A DNA stretch of 64,000 nt, taken from contig JARYHS010009186.1 in NCBI GenBank assembly GCA_031002005.1, positions 184,910,437 through 184,974,436 of the forward strand, read 5' to 3'. The position numbers were made by a program, and so were the translations under genes. Position 1 is the stretch's first letter. Each line of letters starts with the position of its first letter. Source of the DNA: Vandiemenella viatica. Its lineage: Eukaryota > Arthropoda > Insecta > Orthoptera > Morabidae. Under the pieces are notes generated by a model, which saw only the letters and a program-made list of their open reading frames with translations, was not told where the DNA came from and searched no databases. This document shows positions 34,791 to 47,221 of this stretch, piece after piece.

Positions 34791-36518
34791 GATACCAAAG
34801 AATTTTAAACAATCTCATTACCACTGTTTCCCTTTAATGCAATTTGTGAGGTACACGACTAACCGTGTAATTTATTATTAAAGCATATTTTTGTCATTAA
34901 ATAATTAAGGTCATATATATAGTAATTATGTCATTAAAGTTTTTCAAGGTCAGGGAAAGTCAAACCAGACCGAAGGAAGTGAAGGAAGATCTCTAGTTTC
35001 TAAAAAATTGATGAAAATGAAATGGTTTGAGAAGCTAAAATTAACAAAGTGATCCAATCCTGGCGATCCAATCCTGACGGGAAGGATATATAATTATAAA
35101 TTGCATTTTCAAGAAAATAAGCCCACGGGCAATGAAGAAGGAACAATATAAATGAATTGTAATATTATGTTTTAAATAGAGTAATATATTTTAAAAGGAA
35201 CAGTAGGATAAGTAAATGATAATTGTTTTCTTTTTGTGAAAGTTAATAAGCCTTGTGTGTAGACCCTAAAAAAGTAATTTTATTTTGGTTAAAAGACTAT
35301 TTTCAGCAGTGTTGTTAAAGCCTACAATACTAAACCCGACACCGGAAATAGGAAAGTATGATTATTTTTGTAATAAATAAGTAATGAATTTGGAACCTTA
35401 CAAGTTTATTATAGCCTCATCAGAATTGTACTGCAAACACTTCCAGAAGTGATGAGTGGAATTGAGAATCTGCATTCTTACATATGGCACCGTTCCCATT
35501 ATATAACGCGTGGACTCACACTGCTGTCCAGACACCAAAACATTTGGCAACTGCTAAGTGAATATATTTTATTGTACCTCTCACAGCCTAAATCTCGTAT
35601 ATACCGACTTGCTCCTCGATACGTAACTGGGTTTTCAACTGTTAAATGGAAATTAGGAATAGCTTTTTTAAAGTAGCTGAATACAAAGTGTCAGATCTTA
35701 ATAACCGGAAACTATAAATTGCTTCTAGTTAACATCTTACTGTGGCCGTTCAAAGATTCCGTCAGGGAGGCTGGAATATCGCACAGGTTCTCACTTATCG
35801 ACGCTATGGTGTTCCTGGGGAAAAAAAACTTGTTGACAAAGAGACTGATCATGGAGACAGAGGAACTGACCGTTGCTCAGTGATCTGGAAGTGATGTTGG
35901 AGTCACAAAGTTCCTCGATAGATTCCATTCCTATTATGATAAGGTTTCTGTTGCGGTGACTGCGATCGACTACATAATTCTCTTCGATAGTTTTCTTCCA
36001 TCAGCATTACGACTGTGGTGACAGTGAAGTACTACATATTGATTAACCCATTATCTGTCTGTCTCGGTAGCTTCGTTACACTACGACTACCGATCTGGTT
36101 TAGAAGCTGAATACTCAATATTCAATGTGTTAAAGAGAATTATATTTCTTGCCCATCCCTCTTTAAGTAATATTGTGACATGTGCCTTAAATTTACGTCA
36201 GACTACGATTTTAAGCACTGAAAACGCGCACCAAATCGGTTCTGTATTTTGACAGATTTGTAAAACGCTTAAAGTTCAGTTTCCACTCCGATGCAGGATG
36301 ATACTCCTAGGGTCTGAAGGATTCAAAATGTGAACACCCCAACAGAATCTGTTTCGTAGTTTCTGCTTTTACAGTTCATTTTTACTGTTTACAGTTTCAT
36401 AATAGAACAGATTTAATTCATTTGTAGTGTAGCCCAATCCAATAAGGCGCGAGTAAGGTTACTAAAGTTACCGAAATGTTCCCGCTTCCAACTCCGTTCT
36501 CGGCAAGGATATGCAAGG
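34791..36518. other. Unassigned AT-rich DNA
   Basis: No recognised gene or repeat until the start of the second SINE-like family. Confidence 0.5.
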
Positions 36519-36670
36519 GTGCTCAACTCAACCTGTATCCCTGGCACAGCTTTCTCTGTAATGTGAATTACGCCAGAACGCTTCCTATACCAGGGAAGTT
36601 TACCGGGTTTACAGATTTCGAAAGGAGCGGATTGCACAGCCAATAAAACCGTGTCACCGGGTCGTTTGGA
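36519..36670 (+). repeat. Dispersed repeat family 2, copy 1
   Basis: Shares an ordered set of blocks with 45470-45645: TGGCACAGCTT, TTGTAAT/TCTGTAAT, TACGCCAGA, GCTTCC, then GCGGA, CCAGT/CCAAT and a TGTCACC end. The two copies lie 9 kb apart and are diverged. It is probably a second SINE-like family, but I see no clear box A and box B in this copy. Confidence 0.6.
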
Positions 36671-36720
36671 CTATACGAGCATTTATCTTTACCTCCTGTA
36701 TATGTTACCGCTAAAGTTCG

Positions 36721-36822
36721 AAAGCCGTTAATATGCACATTACCTAGCTAATTTGCTCCGTTAATGTGCGGTATCGCCAGTTTTTCTGCACTTTACCTAG
36801 GTAATGTGCACATTAACGGCTT
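36721..36822. repeat. Foldback element with 28-bp arms
   Basis: The arm AAGCCGTTAATATGCACATT (from 36722) returns in reverse complement at 36795-36822 with two mismatches over 28 bases, including CACATTACCTAG. A third, direct copy of CCGTTAATGTGC lies between the arms (about 36759-36770). This is a hairpin-forming MITE-like sequence. Confidence 0.8.
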
Positions 36823-36946
36823 CCGTATAGTTAAAGTTCAAAAGTTTGTTTCTCTCATTTTCCTTCTCTACTCATTCCCCCCCAACCTCCACTTTTACGA
36901 AATAATATATTTATATACTATCATTTTTTCAACAACCGTTTGCGTT

Positions 36947-37065
36947 TAGGTTGTAATGTAGCCTAGACCACAGTAATAACGATAGATGCGGTATGAAAAT
37001 TGGGTATTCGCTATTTGCGATGGTTAAGTTTCACTGTGGTCTACTCTGCATTACGACCTAAATTG
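36947..37065. mobile_element. Short MITE with 28-bp terminal inverted repeats
   Basis: The left end TAGGTTGTAATGTAGCCTAG and the reverse complement of the right end, TAGGTCGTAATGCAGAGTAG, both continue into ACCACAGT. The element is 119 bp and has no coding capacity. A second copy of the family lies at 16863-16965 and shares GTCGTAATGCAGCCTAGAC, GTGAAACGTAACCAT and CAATTTTCATA. Confidence 0.85.
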
Positions 37066-38362
37066 ATATAAGTCATAAGTCTTTAGATTGAACAATAAAG
37101 TAAATATAATTTTATCATAAGTTTTGAAAATTCGTTTCCTTAATTTTTAATAATATTTTAAACCGTTTGTTTCTTTGTATTACAGTTTCTTAGATATCGA
37201 AAAATAAATAAAATAAGTTATGTCAATTTAAGTGGGCAGAAACGTTGCTGTTGTTCCAGCAAAGATCTTATTTTCACTTTAACGATTGCCTAATAGGTTG
37301 TCTAGCTAATGGGAGAAATATTTGAGAAATTAAACAATTTTCGCACTTTGAAGGCTCGACCTAGTTAATATACACCTACATAATCTGCATAATAACTGAT
37401 TTCTGCACTTCAACGGTAACATATACACCTCAAATGTTCTTAAGGACAATAGCAGACCTCTTTGGATGGAAAATATTGACTTATGTAAAATTGCGTTTCT
37501 GATTTTAACCATAACTGGTTCAATGTAGTAACCCACTGAACGTATCCCGTGTACATCATTACAGCAGAATAACCATTTTTTCACAGACAGCAGTTGGTGA
37601 CATATATGTAGAAACTAACGTGACAGCAATATTGTATAGCATTATTATATAATTTATTATTTTTAAAATACAATCCATGTAAATAAAATTCAACATCATA
37701 ATTTACGAATGGATCACAAACTCAGAAAAATCAAGATGTTCTGAATTTTGAAATTAAACATAAGATTACTCATGTGTATCTTCTTAACAAGAAAGAAAAA
37801 CTTTCCAACAGCTAATCAAAAACCTTACATTTGTTAGCATCTGTTCAAAAGAGCGAAATCAAAGCTACTTGTAATTAATTAGTTAAGAATGTCCTACTCC
37901 CTATTTATTTTTACTTGGGAGAGTAAAAACCAAACTAAGTATATTGTATGTAATCATGTACTCCGTTTACAAAATGATTTTATTTTGATTATAAAACATC
38001 TTTACGGTTTGGAAAAACTCTATTTAGTTTTCATATTGTAGCGATGATAACGTGGATTTAATTATTATTTTTCTTTAATTTTAACACCTGACATTTCCAT
38101 ACAAGAAGAGTACAGTACTGCCACCATTCTCCATCTGAGACTATACGAGGCTATCAGAAGTTTGACTACGAATATCCTCCCACACGACGCCTGCAAATAC
38201 CAGACGAGCGTTTGTCTGGAGGTTAACGTAAACTTGCTGTCACGTGTCTACAGGAGACCAAGCGGACACAGAAATCTCCTTAGGAAGTAAGCTTCTGTAA
38301 CTCGCTCCTACCTGACGTCCAGCGCACCTGTTAATGCTGCTTCAAAGGCTAGGTTGGCAGTG
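37066..38362. other. Unassigned DNA
   Basis: AT-rich except for the last 250 bases (about 38100-38420), which are GC-richer and have no recognised frame. Confidence 0.45.
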
Positions 38363-38389
38363 CCGTAAGAGGATCACGTCCTCTTACGG
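38363..38389. repeat. Perfect 11-bp inverted repeat
   Basis: CCGTAAGAGGA, a TCACG spacer, then TCCTCTTACGG: a perfect hairpin of 11 bp with a 5-base loop, in the GC-richer block at 38.1-38.4 kb. Confidence 0.9.
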
Positions 38390-38634
38390 AGCTCGGCGCC
38401 CTACGTGACATGGTACCAACACAACAGCACAAATCTCTCATAACGCTCCAGGAAATTCAAAATCCTTTTATGAGTAGTTTGTATGATGCTGTGCTATTGC
38501 TTTTATACCAGCTCCGACACCTTCCTGTACTAGACAAGGATTCTTTGATTTCGCAACAATTTTTGTTGTAAAATAATCATTAAAATTGTTGTATACTGGA
38601 ATAGGATTCTTCTTCATTTCAGTCTCTGCGCTTT

Positions 38635-38671
<37 letters not shown>

Positions 38672-40680
38672 CAACCATCCATATATCTATTAAAATCGTA
38701 GCTTTTTGTTCAAACATTACAAGATTTGACTTCCTTTAAAATTCGTCAAATGAAATGCAACCTCAATTAATAAATTATCTAACCCTCACTCCTCCAAATA
38801 TGATACACCGTTTTATCTGTTCCTTGTTCTCTTATTCCAATTTGCACACTACTTTTTCCCGCGGCATTCATCAGTTTTCGGTTAACAGCCAAAAGACGTT
38901 TGTTACCACACCCTTTTAATTTAATACAACTTTACGTTTTGTCAAAACTCTGTTTAGTTTTCATATAAGTAGGATATACTTTCCCTTACAAGGATTTCTT
39001 CCTATGTTTCTACGTCCTATATATTTCATTCATAAATTTCGGCGCTTTTGGATTCCTTCGCCTTGAGCACATTTGTGTCTCCCCTTCTCAAAAACCAACA
39101 TTGTTCTTTTTCCCCTTCTTAAACCACGCTTTTTTTCCAAATGCTCTACGATTCCTCAGGAGCTTTTACTCCGAAAAACTGAGAAACTAAATTAACTGAA
39201 AAATATAAACCATAAATTTAACAGAAACTCACAAGTTTATTTTTCACAATCTTGGCGTGAAAAGAATTAGATGAATGTTGCAGTGATTTTATTTAATAAA
39301 ATGTTCTCTGAAGAAGGTTATCTTAGACACCAGGCAAATTATTAAAAAAAAAATTAGCAGGTGCACAAGTGTTATTACTGAACATTGAATGAAATTAGAT
39401 TAATTGTGTAGTTCAGTTTCAGGTGAACATTATCAACTACACTCATAGAACGTAGTTGAGTGACGCACCCTATTTCTGACTCCTTGTCCCAGAGACTGTT
39501 GGCAAACTTCTTCATACAGACCATTCAAAATCGAAATGTATTTGGTCTCTTTTGATCTCTTATCTCCTTATGACTTCCCCCTTTTCTCAGTAGGACAGGA
39601 TTTGTCCCCCCCCCCTTCCCGGCTAATGAACAGGCCTACAAATTCCATCATCTACGCACCAAGTTCTACTGTACTGTTGCTAGCCATTTGATTCCCATCA
39701 TGCAAATGTGTTTGTGACAACACGTTCAGTTCCCGACGTCTTCCTTTCAGGGTCCAACAACGGTATTGATTTAGCCGTTGAGGTTGCGTCTGCATCAGAA
39801 CCTGTTGCCTTTTGGTTTTTGCATAGCATCTGGCCTTCTGATGAATTGTTTCTCGTTTAGTACCGTTGAAATTTTTTATTCCACTTTCTGATTCTGAAAT
39901 ATGGTTACCTTACCAAGAACAATTATCTCTCTCCGTTTAATATGATTCCTTAATCATGTATTCAATTTTCTTCAGTGGCTTCATTCGTACTGCAGGTGCA
40001 GTTACTGCAATGCTACATGCCATTTGAGCTCGTTTGATTAATAAATGCTCAGTTTTTTTTCAGTACGCTGTTTTGTTTTCATGTTTTTCATTTTACTGTA
40101 CGGATTGCTCCTAATTCAAAAAAAAATATAAAAACCTTGTTTACTGATATCCCAGGTAATTTGAGAATAAATTATTCTCTAATTGGTCTTAACGTTTTTG
40201 TTACTTTTCTATAAAGCTCCAAATGTTTAGTTCCTTGCTCAATTATTTCACCTCTGTCACAACTCCCTTTCATACAACATTCTTGTAAAGTTAATATTTT
40301 GTAGAATTACTGTGCTGGATAGTTATCAAGTTAATTCTCTGGCTGATTGGGAAGCTGGTTGCTGGTTGCCATCTGAAACTTCAGCATCGATTAACTACTA
40401 TGTTATTAGTCCAAGAAATTTTGAAAACCAAATTCATTTGTTTAATAACTTAACAAAGATTAACTATTAACGCAATTCTGAAGTCGATTCTGGTCTTCTT
40501 TAACTATGTTTAAGATCCATAGTGATCTCCCGTACAAACAGCTTTCCGAAATTTTATTAGTTCTGGAAGAGTAGAAATTAAATGAAAAAAACTCAAATAA
40601 TAACGTATGTTATAACAAGTCTTCACGTATCGTTAATTTGTGAGATTTACGCAAATGACCCAAACTCTTTTTTTTTTCTC
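38390..40680. other. Unassigned AT-rich DNA
   Basis: A T run of about 33 bases at 38638-38671 is probably the reversed poly(A) tail of a minus-strand retro-insertion whose body I cannot identify. Nothing else is recognised. Confidence 0.45.
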
Positions 40681-40712
40681 GACGTTTCAGCCAATGCTAT
40701 GGTCTTCATCTG
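40681..40712 (-). repeat. Penelope-like 3' end motif, hammerhead-like
   Basis: On the minus strand it reads CAGATGAAGACC, eight bases, GGCTGAAACGTC, then an A run. This resembles the 3' sequence of Penelope-like elements, where a CTGATGA...GAAACGTC hammerhead core occurs. One core base differs (CAGATGA for CTGATGA). No coding part is linked to it. Confidence 0.45.
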
Positions 40713-43700
40713 CGATCAAACCACCTGATAAGTCTGATGGAACAGCAAATGTTATAAGTATGCAAGTAAATTGAAAGCTGCTTGTTATATCTATCTTGTC
40801 AACACATCAACTGACAGATACTTGAACTCCGGGGAGATTTCAGTCAGCCAAAATACACTCTACAAAAATAAATCACAATACTTGAATTATCTAATTTGGT
40901 AGTAGCTTGCAGAAACCCTGCACAAAAGAACGCTTCATTGCCATACAGTGTATTAAAGACATGCTGAGCGGAAGTAGTGATTTAATTTACGCAGATGCCA
41001 TTTCAATAAATATTAACGCTTTTAAATAGTCTCATAATCACAAACTAATTGCCATGTAAATTAACACAAGAATTTTCTATAAATAAGCCTGACGTTTCGT
41101 AACGGTGGTATACTATGTTTACATGTTTCCGTTGTTTTGACTGCTGCAGGCTTATTTTCTAACCTCATTAAGGTGATTATTCGCATCAGGACATATTTAT
41201 TCCCCCCTATTTCCATTTTAAATCCCATCCCTCCAACTAAGTTCGTTATTAGTAACCAATAGACACGGGTAATCAATACACCGCTTTCTTACGTTCTCCA
41301 ACTAACCAATCATTACCAGATTTCGAACAATTCCTACTTAAATGCAAGACATCCTTATGTCTTTTTCTGCGTTGTTACTCCTTACTGACCAACCGTATAT
41401 TTGGAGGACTTTTTTACTTCCTAAAAATGTTTTTTTAGAACCATACACTTTCTTATAAATACCAGTGATTTCCAATTGAGTTCTGAATATTTCAGTGCCA
41501 GGAATTATTCCAGACGCTTCCTCATTTTGACACTATTTCCTTCAAACGTGAACTATAGGCAAATAGTGGGCGATCTTTTTTAACTGAAGTCCTTCAGTTC
41601 CAGAGACTGGTCGCTGGAAACCATTTGAAACTCTCTGGCTTTCGACTTCAGACAAGAATGTACTGTAGTCACAACGCTTGCAACCCCTTACTTTTTCCAA
41701 AGGTAAGCTAACGCTTACATTTATTTAGGAAAGACTGCAATATAAAATACAGTGTACAAAATTAACGTTCCACATTTTTTTTAATACTACATACTAGAGC
41801 CTAACATTATTTCTTTCATCTGGAAACTACTAAACCGTTTTATCGTATAGTGAATAGAAACTATAGTCTTTACTGACCAGCTTTTACTTATTAAGCTGTT
41901 TCTATTCCATTTAATTGTTTCCAAGAAGGGGCTCTTACTTCTTGTGATTCCAAAGAAAGCTTTCAAAGAGGATATAAACCGCTTAGTCAATCTATTGTAT
42001 TCTCTGTTGGAAACTAAGATAACGAAACAATTTTCAGTGCCTGTTATCTAAACAAAGCAGGCGTTCTATAGTAACTGAGGTATCTTCTAGTTTCAGTCTT
42101 AATTAACTAAGCAAGTTCGTTACGTTGATACAGGAGTTTCTTTTATCGCATCGTATAAGTATAAGAAACCCAATATATCAGGTTATTTATGTGACAGAGA
42201 GTGTTATCAGTTTTACAGCGCATCTGCTTCGCTGTTGTGTTAAGGAATACGTAGGGCTGTGATTCAACCGACGAAGATATTTTTAAATTCTTGGTGAGGT
42301 ATATTTGAAGATATTTTTTTACCGCAGGAAATGGAAAATTCATTACACTTTTCTGATCCTTATCTGAAGTGACTTGAAGTCCATGAATTCCTAAAATAAA
42401 CACCATCACTGCCTGTTTGAGGAGAGATACGAATCTTTAAAATAGTATTATGCTGACTGCCTTTGTAACTGCGTCTAGCACAATTGCTTTCAATTGTTAT
42501 GACACCATATTCTATGACGAATCCTACACTTATCTCATAAATTTTGATCACGACTCACAAGATAATGATTAATTGGTAAAATATTTTTATATTTGTACAG
42601 TTCAATTGTTTCAGATCTCATTATCTTCCGAAAGTTGCTCCCACCTCCTATTGGGCATTGTAATTTCAGTCCCAGATAAAATACAGGCTTTTATCGTATG
42701 CGAACGTTTCAAATAAATTCATCAATGATTGTAATTGTTGATAAAATTCTCCAAACGAGGTATTTATAACCTTTATCTGTTCGTGTACTTCAAGCGTAAT
42801 CTCCAGTTAAATTTGTCTGTTAACTGTAGAACACAAAACGTGACGTAATCGTGCAAAATTTATATACTTAGCTTTCAGAGACTATTTCAACCTTTAATTC
42901 ACATGACTATTTTTGGGGTAATATGTTGTTTTAAAATTGATTATAACTATGATCTCATTTTGGATTTTGAACGTCTCTTTTCACTTATTTATTTACGCAT
43001 CCTTTTAATGGAAATTTTCATTAATACTTTTGTCAAAATACTATGAAATTATAATCAAGGTATTCAATTACCTATCCGTAACAGATGTATAACCATAACA
43101 ATTTACCAATTGTATGTTATGTTTTGGAATATGATGACAGTTTTTCTACAACAAAGTATTTCACAGTAACCTACCTAAACGAATTTCGTTTAAACCAATT
43201 TCCGGACAGAAAAATTATTTTAAACCAAACAAAACATTTTCATGTGCCGTCGTGTGTTAAAGCTGTATAGTAATAGGAAGTTGGTCCTGTCACAAGCTAC
43301 CAAACTAATCTCACAGAATACTTAATAAATAACTAACCTTTGCGAGTCCCAATATATATATATCTAGTGTAGATTGTACGTTTTATGTAAAGGTTTGTAA
43401 TATACATTCTTATCAATTGGTAGTAATGCAAGGCCAGAGTAGGCCTGTAGCAGTGTATGTGTGTATGTGTGTTTGTGTGTGAGAGAGAGAGCACAAGCTA
43501 TTAAAATGATAAAAGTAACTTCAGTGCAACATCGATGTGTAAAGTATTTTACGAAGCATTGTGTAACAATTAACTGTTGACGGATTTGGAGAGTGAAAAA
43601 AAGTATTAAATGTCTTCATTTTAAAAAGTACTTTGTAGAGGCCATTGACTAGTAAAAACTTGTTAACCTATACGCCTTTTATAAAAAGTTATTGATTCAT

Positions 43701-44001
43701 TAAATATTAAGCGAGAAGAGTGACAACTCCGTGGATATGACACTATTTTCATTGTTGCCAACAGAGTCACTCAAGCACGGGTGCTGAAACTATTAAAGAA
43801 GCCGCCAAGTAATAACATTGTGTGAACGAACCTAAGTCAATTCGTCAGTGTGGAGTAATTAATTTAATATATCCCCATATATGGCGACATCTAGCAGAAT
43901 TAATTTAAACCCGTCATAAGTTACATTAAGTAAGAACTCCACTGACAGTTGCTAAAAAACAACAGGTGCCACTAAAGTTCCAGACAAAATGAGACTTCTT
44001 T
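40713..44001. other. Unassigned AT-rich DNA
   Basis: No recognised gene or transposon. A GT/GA dinucleotide-rich microsatellite lies at about 43455-43490. Confidence 0.5.
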
Positions 44002-44248
44002 GCCAAGCGTGGTGGGTGCCGGTAACACAGACTTCGCATTCGGAAGGAAGCGGGTTCAAATCCCCCACTGTGCACGCAGATTTGAGTTTTCCATGGATTC
44101 TCCTAATCATTCCAGGCGAATGCCGGGATGCTTCCATAAAAATGCCATGGCCGAATTCCTTCCCTTTCCTTCACCTTTAGTCTTTCCGGTCTCTGATGAC
44201 ATCGACGTTGACGATACGTAAAACCAAAGCAAAAAAAAACAAAAAAAT
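44002..44248 (+). mobile_element. SINE (subfamily B), near full length
   Basis: Head GCCAAGCGTGGTGGGTGCCG then GTAACACAG, CGCATTCGGAAGG and box B GGTTCAAATCC. Body CCATGGATTCTCCTAATCA and AATGCCGGGATGC, tail TCTGATGACATCGACGTTGA then GTAAAACC and a broken A run. It is the best subfamily B copy here and sits about 165 bases before a mariner element. No clear target duplication. Confidence 0.88.
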
Positions 44249-44414
44249 TCGTTTACGAGATCCCGTTTAATGGTATATTTCTGGATTACTGTAGAAACTA
44301 TACTACAGGTAATTAGTAGAAGAAATTAAAGAAAATGAACCCTATGAGTGTTCCAGTTTTCTTGATATTATGTTACAAATTAGCAGATCTCTCATAGTAG
44401 GAGTACTAAAATTA

Positions 44415-45358
44415 CAGGGTGTTTGAAAAAGAACTCCCTAGTTTTAGGTATAAATTTAATGTGTAAATTAATGAAAAAATACATCAACAAGTACATACAG
44501 TGAAAGAGAAAACCTTCAAGTTTTGTTTAACATCAGTACACTTCAACATGGGATCCATTTGATGCCCTGCTCACGTCGAGACGATATTCAAATTCTCGCC
44601 ATGTATTCACCAACATATCAGGTGTAACTGTCCCAACCGCCGTGACGATTCTTTCCCGTAAATGGTTTATGTCTCGGATTTTTTCACTGTACACAACATT
44701 TTTTATGTGTCCCCAAAAGAAAAAGTCCAGAGGGGTTAAGTCCGGGCTTCGTGGTGGCCAAGCAATTGGGCCAGCTCTCCCTATCCACCTTCCCGGAAAG
44801 CGAGTGTCTAGAGCCGCGCGCACATGGTTACTGTAATGAGGAGGGGCGACATCTTGTTGGAAAAACACAAGCCCTTTTTCCGCCTCAATATCTTCCATTT
44901 GGGGAAAAACATACTCTGTCACACGAAACACGGATCTGTTCAACAACATCTTCAGAAGTTCTAGGCCTACCGGGTGATTTCGCTTTTAAAACATTACCGG
45001 TTTCCTTGAAAGAATTTAGCCATTGACGGATAGTTTTTGGTGTAGGAGGTTCACCACCATACTGACGTCTAAAATTACGTTGGACTGTTATAACAGACTC
45101 AGTTTGCACTAACCAAATAACACACTGCGCTTTTTGTTGTGGAGTAAACATTGCACCGCACTGCACGCCCGAACACAACTGAGGGAACTGAGGGAACTGT
45201 ACCCTGGCGCCGTCTCAAGGTCAAGCAGGTCTGCCAACTGCTTGGCGGCAAAACTTAGAGTGTTGCTTAATCAAACACCACAAACTAGAATAGTGTATAT
45301 CACTTTTTACAGATTCTATGACACATTAAAACTAGGGAGTTCTTTTTCAAACACCCTG
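44415..45358 (-). mobile_element. Internally deleted DD41D mariner-like element
   Basis: The ends are 32-bp inverted repeats, CAGGGTGTTTGAAAAAGAAC on the left (44415-44446) and its reverse complement on the right (45327-45358), flanked by TA (44413-44414 and 45359-45360), the mariner target. The minus strand codes for transposase parts described separately. At 944 bp the element is shorter than intact relatives, because a middle part of the transposase is missing. The SINE family 2 and SINE B copies flank it. Confidence 0.92.
44533..45178 (-). pseudogene. Mariner-like transposase in two frames (DD41D)
   Basis: The N-terminal frame (45178-44885) carries a helix-turn-helix region: QQKAQCVIWLVQTESVITVQ, PTPKTIRQWLNSF and SPGRPRTSEDVVEQIR. 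The C-terminal frame (44949-44533) holds the second catalytic Asp in FQQDVAPPHYSNH and the third in RSPDLTPLDFFFWG; 41 residues separate them, so the family is DD41D. The Gly that usually follows the second Asp is Val. The region with the first catalytic Asp is absent, and the two frames overlap at 44885-44949, so a deletion with a frame change explains the break. It cannot be catalytically active. Confidence 0.88.
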
Positions 45359-45469
45359 TACTTTATCAGTTCCAGAATCAGTATTTAAAATACAATTAAC
45401 ATTTAATCAGAACTGTCTGGTGGGTCAGTGGTTGACGTGTCTGTCGGGACGGGACGGAGTTTTCATAGA

Positions 45470-45645
45470 CCCTCAAACCTACCTTCACCCATGGCACAGC
45501 TTGCATTGTAATTTGAAGTACGCCAGATAGCTTCCATGGTTCGCATTCCATGTTAAACTGTAGACCAGGTTAGGTTAAGGCGGCTACGACAGAGGCGGAA
45601 TGCGCAACCAGTAGAAAACCCTGTCACCAGATCATTACGACCACA
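45470..45645 (+). repeat. Dispersed repeat family 2, copy 2
   Basis: Second copy of the family seen at 36.5 kb, with ATGGCACAGCTTGCATTGTA, GAAGTACGCCAGATAGCTTC and CCCTGTCACCAGATC. About 50 bases upstream, GGTGGGTCAGTGGTTGACG (45420-45438) resembles a tRNA box A, so the family may be a SINE whose head lies there. Confidence 0.6.
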
Positions 45646-46204
45646 CAGAATTATTGTTATAACATTTAATCACTTGATTTTGGGATAAAACTGTGGTAAA
45701 ATAACCACACCTAAAATAGTAAGAGGGAAAATAAAAAAATATCTATATTACTAGATTCTCGTTAACTCACTATTTTCCCGAAAGCTATTTATTCGGAAAA
45801 ACAATCAATAAGATCGTCTGGCTGCTAAGCATACTGCATCTCACCATAAGCTAACTAAGTATCCAATGAATGCTTGGCGCTTCCAAGAATGGTTTCGTAT
45901 CCACCCTACGCCATAAGAAATCAGCCATATAGGCACTTTTTGTTATTTTAATGAGCCATTCAGAGAGGAATGGCCTGAAATCGGGGCTAAAATCCCCTGT
46001 TAGGAGACTACTATACTCCCTCTATGATGAAAGCCCTCCTTCCACATTCCATGATCATGAGAATAAAATTCTAGGAAGATAATACCATTCAACGGATTTA
46101 ACCTACAAATTATTTTTAAGTCAAATCAACCAAATGTATAAAAATATCATTAAAATCAAATATTAACGAATAAAAAATCATTCACAAAATATTATTTATA
46201 GATT
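45646..46204. other. Unassigned AT-rich DNA
   Basis: Nothing recognised. Confidence 0.5.
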
Positions 46205-46290
46205 CGAAGGAGCCATTCTCACATTTTCCAGGAGTGATTTCGGGAAATCTGTATGGCTGTCCGGGAATCGACCCGTTTACCCCGGAATAC
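46205..46290 (-). mobile_element. Decayed SINE fragment
   Basis: On the plus strand GAAGGAGCCATTC, CCAGGAGTGATTTCGGGAAA and GGCTGTCCGGGAATCGACC match, in reverse, the body-to-head junction of the main SINE family. Strongly diverged. Confidence 0.5.
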
Positions 46291-47221
46291 CATGTCGAAC
46301 CTTTACAAATTACCCACCATACACCGCAAATGGTGAAGGTACGGGCAAGACTAGTAGTACTCGGTAAATATGTAGTTCCACCCTGTCAAACATTAATGTC
46401 AGCTGAACGACTTAAATGAATAGTTCATTTAACAAGAAAGTTGTATACGCATTATGTACCCGTTCCATGAGACAGCCATTTCATTAAGATTCATTTTTAT
46501 GAAATCTTAATCAGCAAAGAAAGAAACACTTGTAGACATTTACCATTCCTCGAAAACTTATTTCAGTAACAATATTTGAAAACGCCATTTCATGATTATT
46601 TTCCAGACAATTCTTGCATTCGTAAACCTCGTAGAAATTCCGCCCTCATAATATCTTCACTGATAAGAATGAGTTTTATTTTCATATTAAAAAAAAAACA
46701 AAAAACATTGTTTTCTTGTATCTAGCTTACCTCCTATTCGTTCAATCTGATATTTCATGTTGTTTTATAAAAAATATTTCCTGAGAAAACGGGATAGGTG
46801 AAAAAACAGGGGTGAATTGCTGCGGTTCCTGTTAAACATCAAAGTACGACATTAATTACATATAAAATTTTTAACAGTTTTTTGTTTCCTTTTGGATTTA
46901 AACTCAAGACACCTACAGAGCAGTAATCGAACAGCGTCCCTCCACCTCAGCTCTGGATTACAATGCCTTTGACATCAACCTCGTGTCCTCATTACTATGT
47001 TAATTACAAATTACTGCATTGACTGAGCCTCTGCATACAGTTAAGCAGTGCTTGTACAAGGCTTGTCAAGGCCATGTCTTGCTTAAATCAGGCTATTTGC
47101 ACAGGGTCGACTGGAAACACAGATTCAGTAGCCATACTTCTGTATTCTCGTCTGTGGCCGAGAGTTCGTCTCCCGTAGCATCTTTACAAATTTTCCATAC
47201 AAAATTCAAAGAAAACTGGCG
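46291..47221. other. Unassigned DNA
   Basis: No element recognised before the poly(T) that marks the tail of the next LINE. Confidence 0.5.

Noticed and set aside
38468..38674. Poly-lysine protein
   Set aside because: It begins in the T run at 38638-38671 and has no domain.
44642..45026. Plus-strand genes at 44.6-45.0 kb
   Set aside because: Frames on the opposite strand of the mariner transposase.
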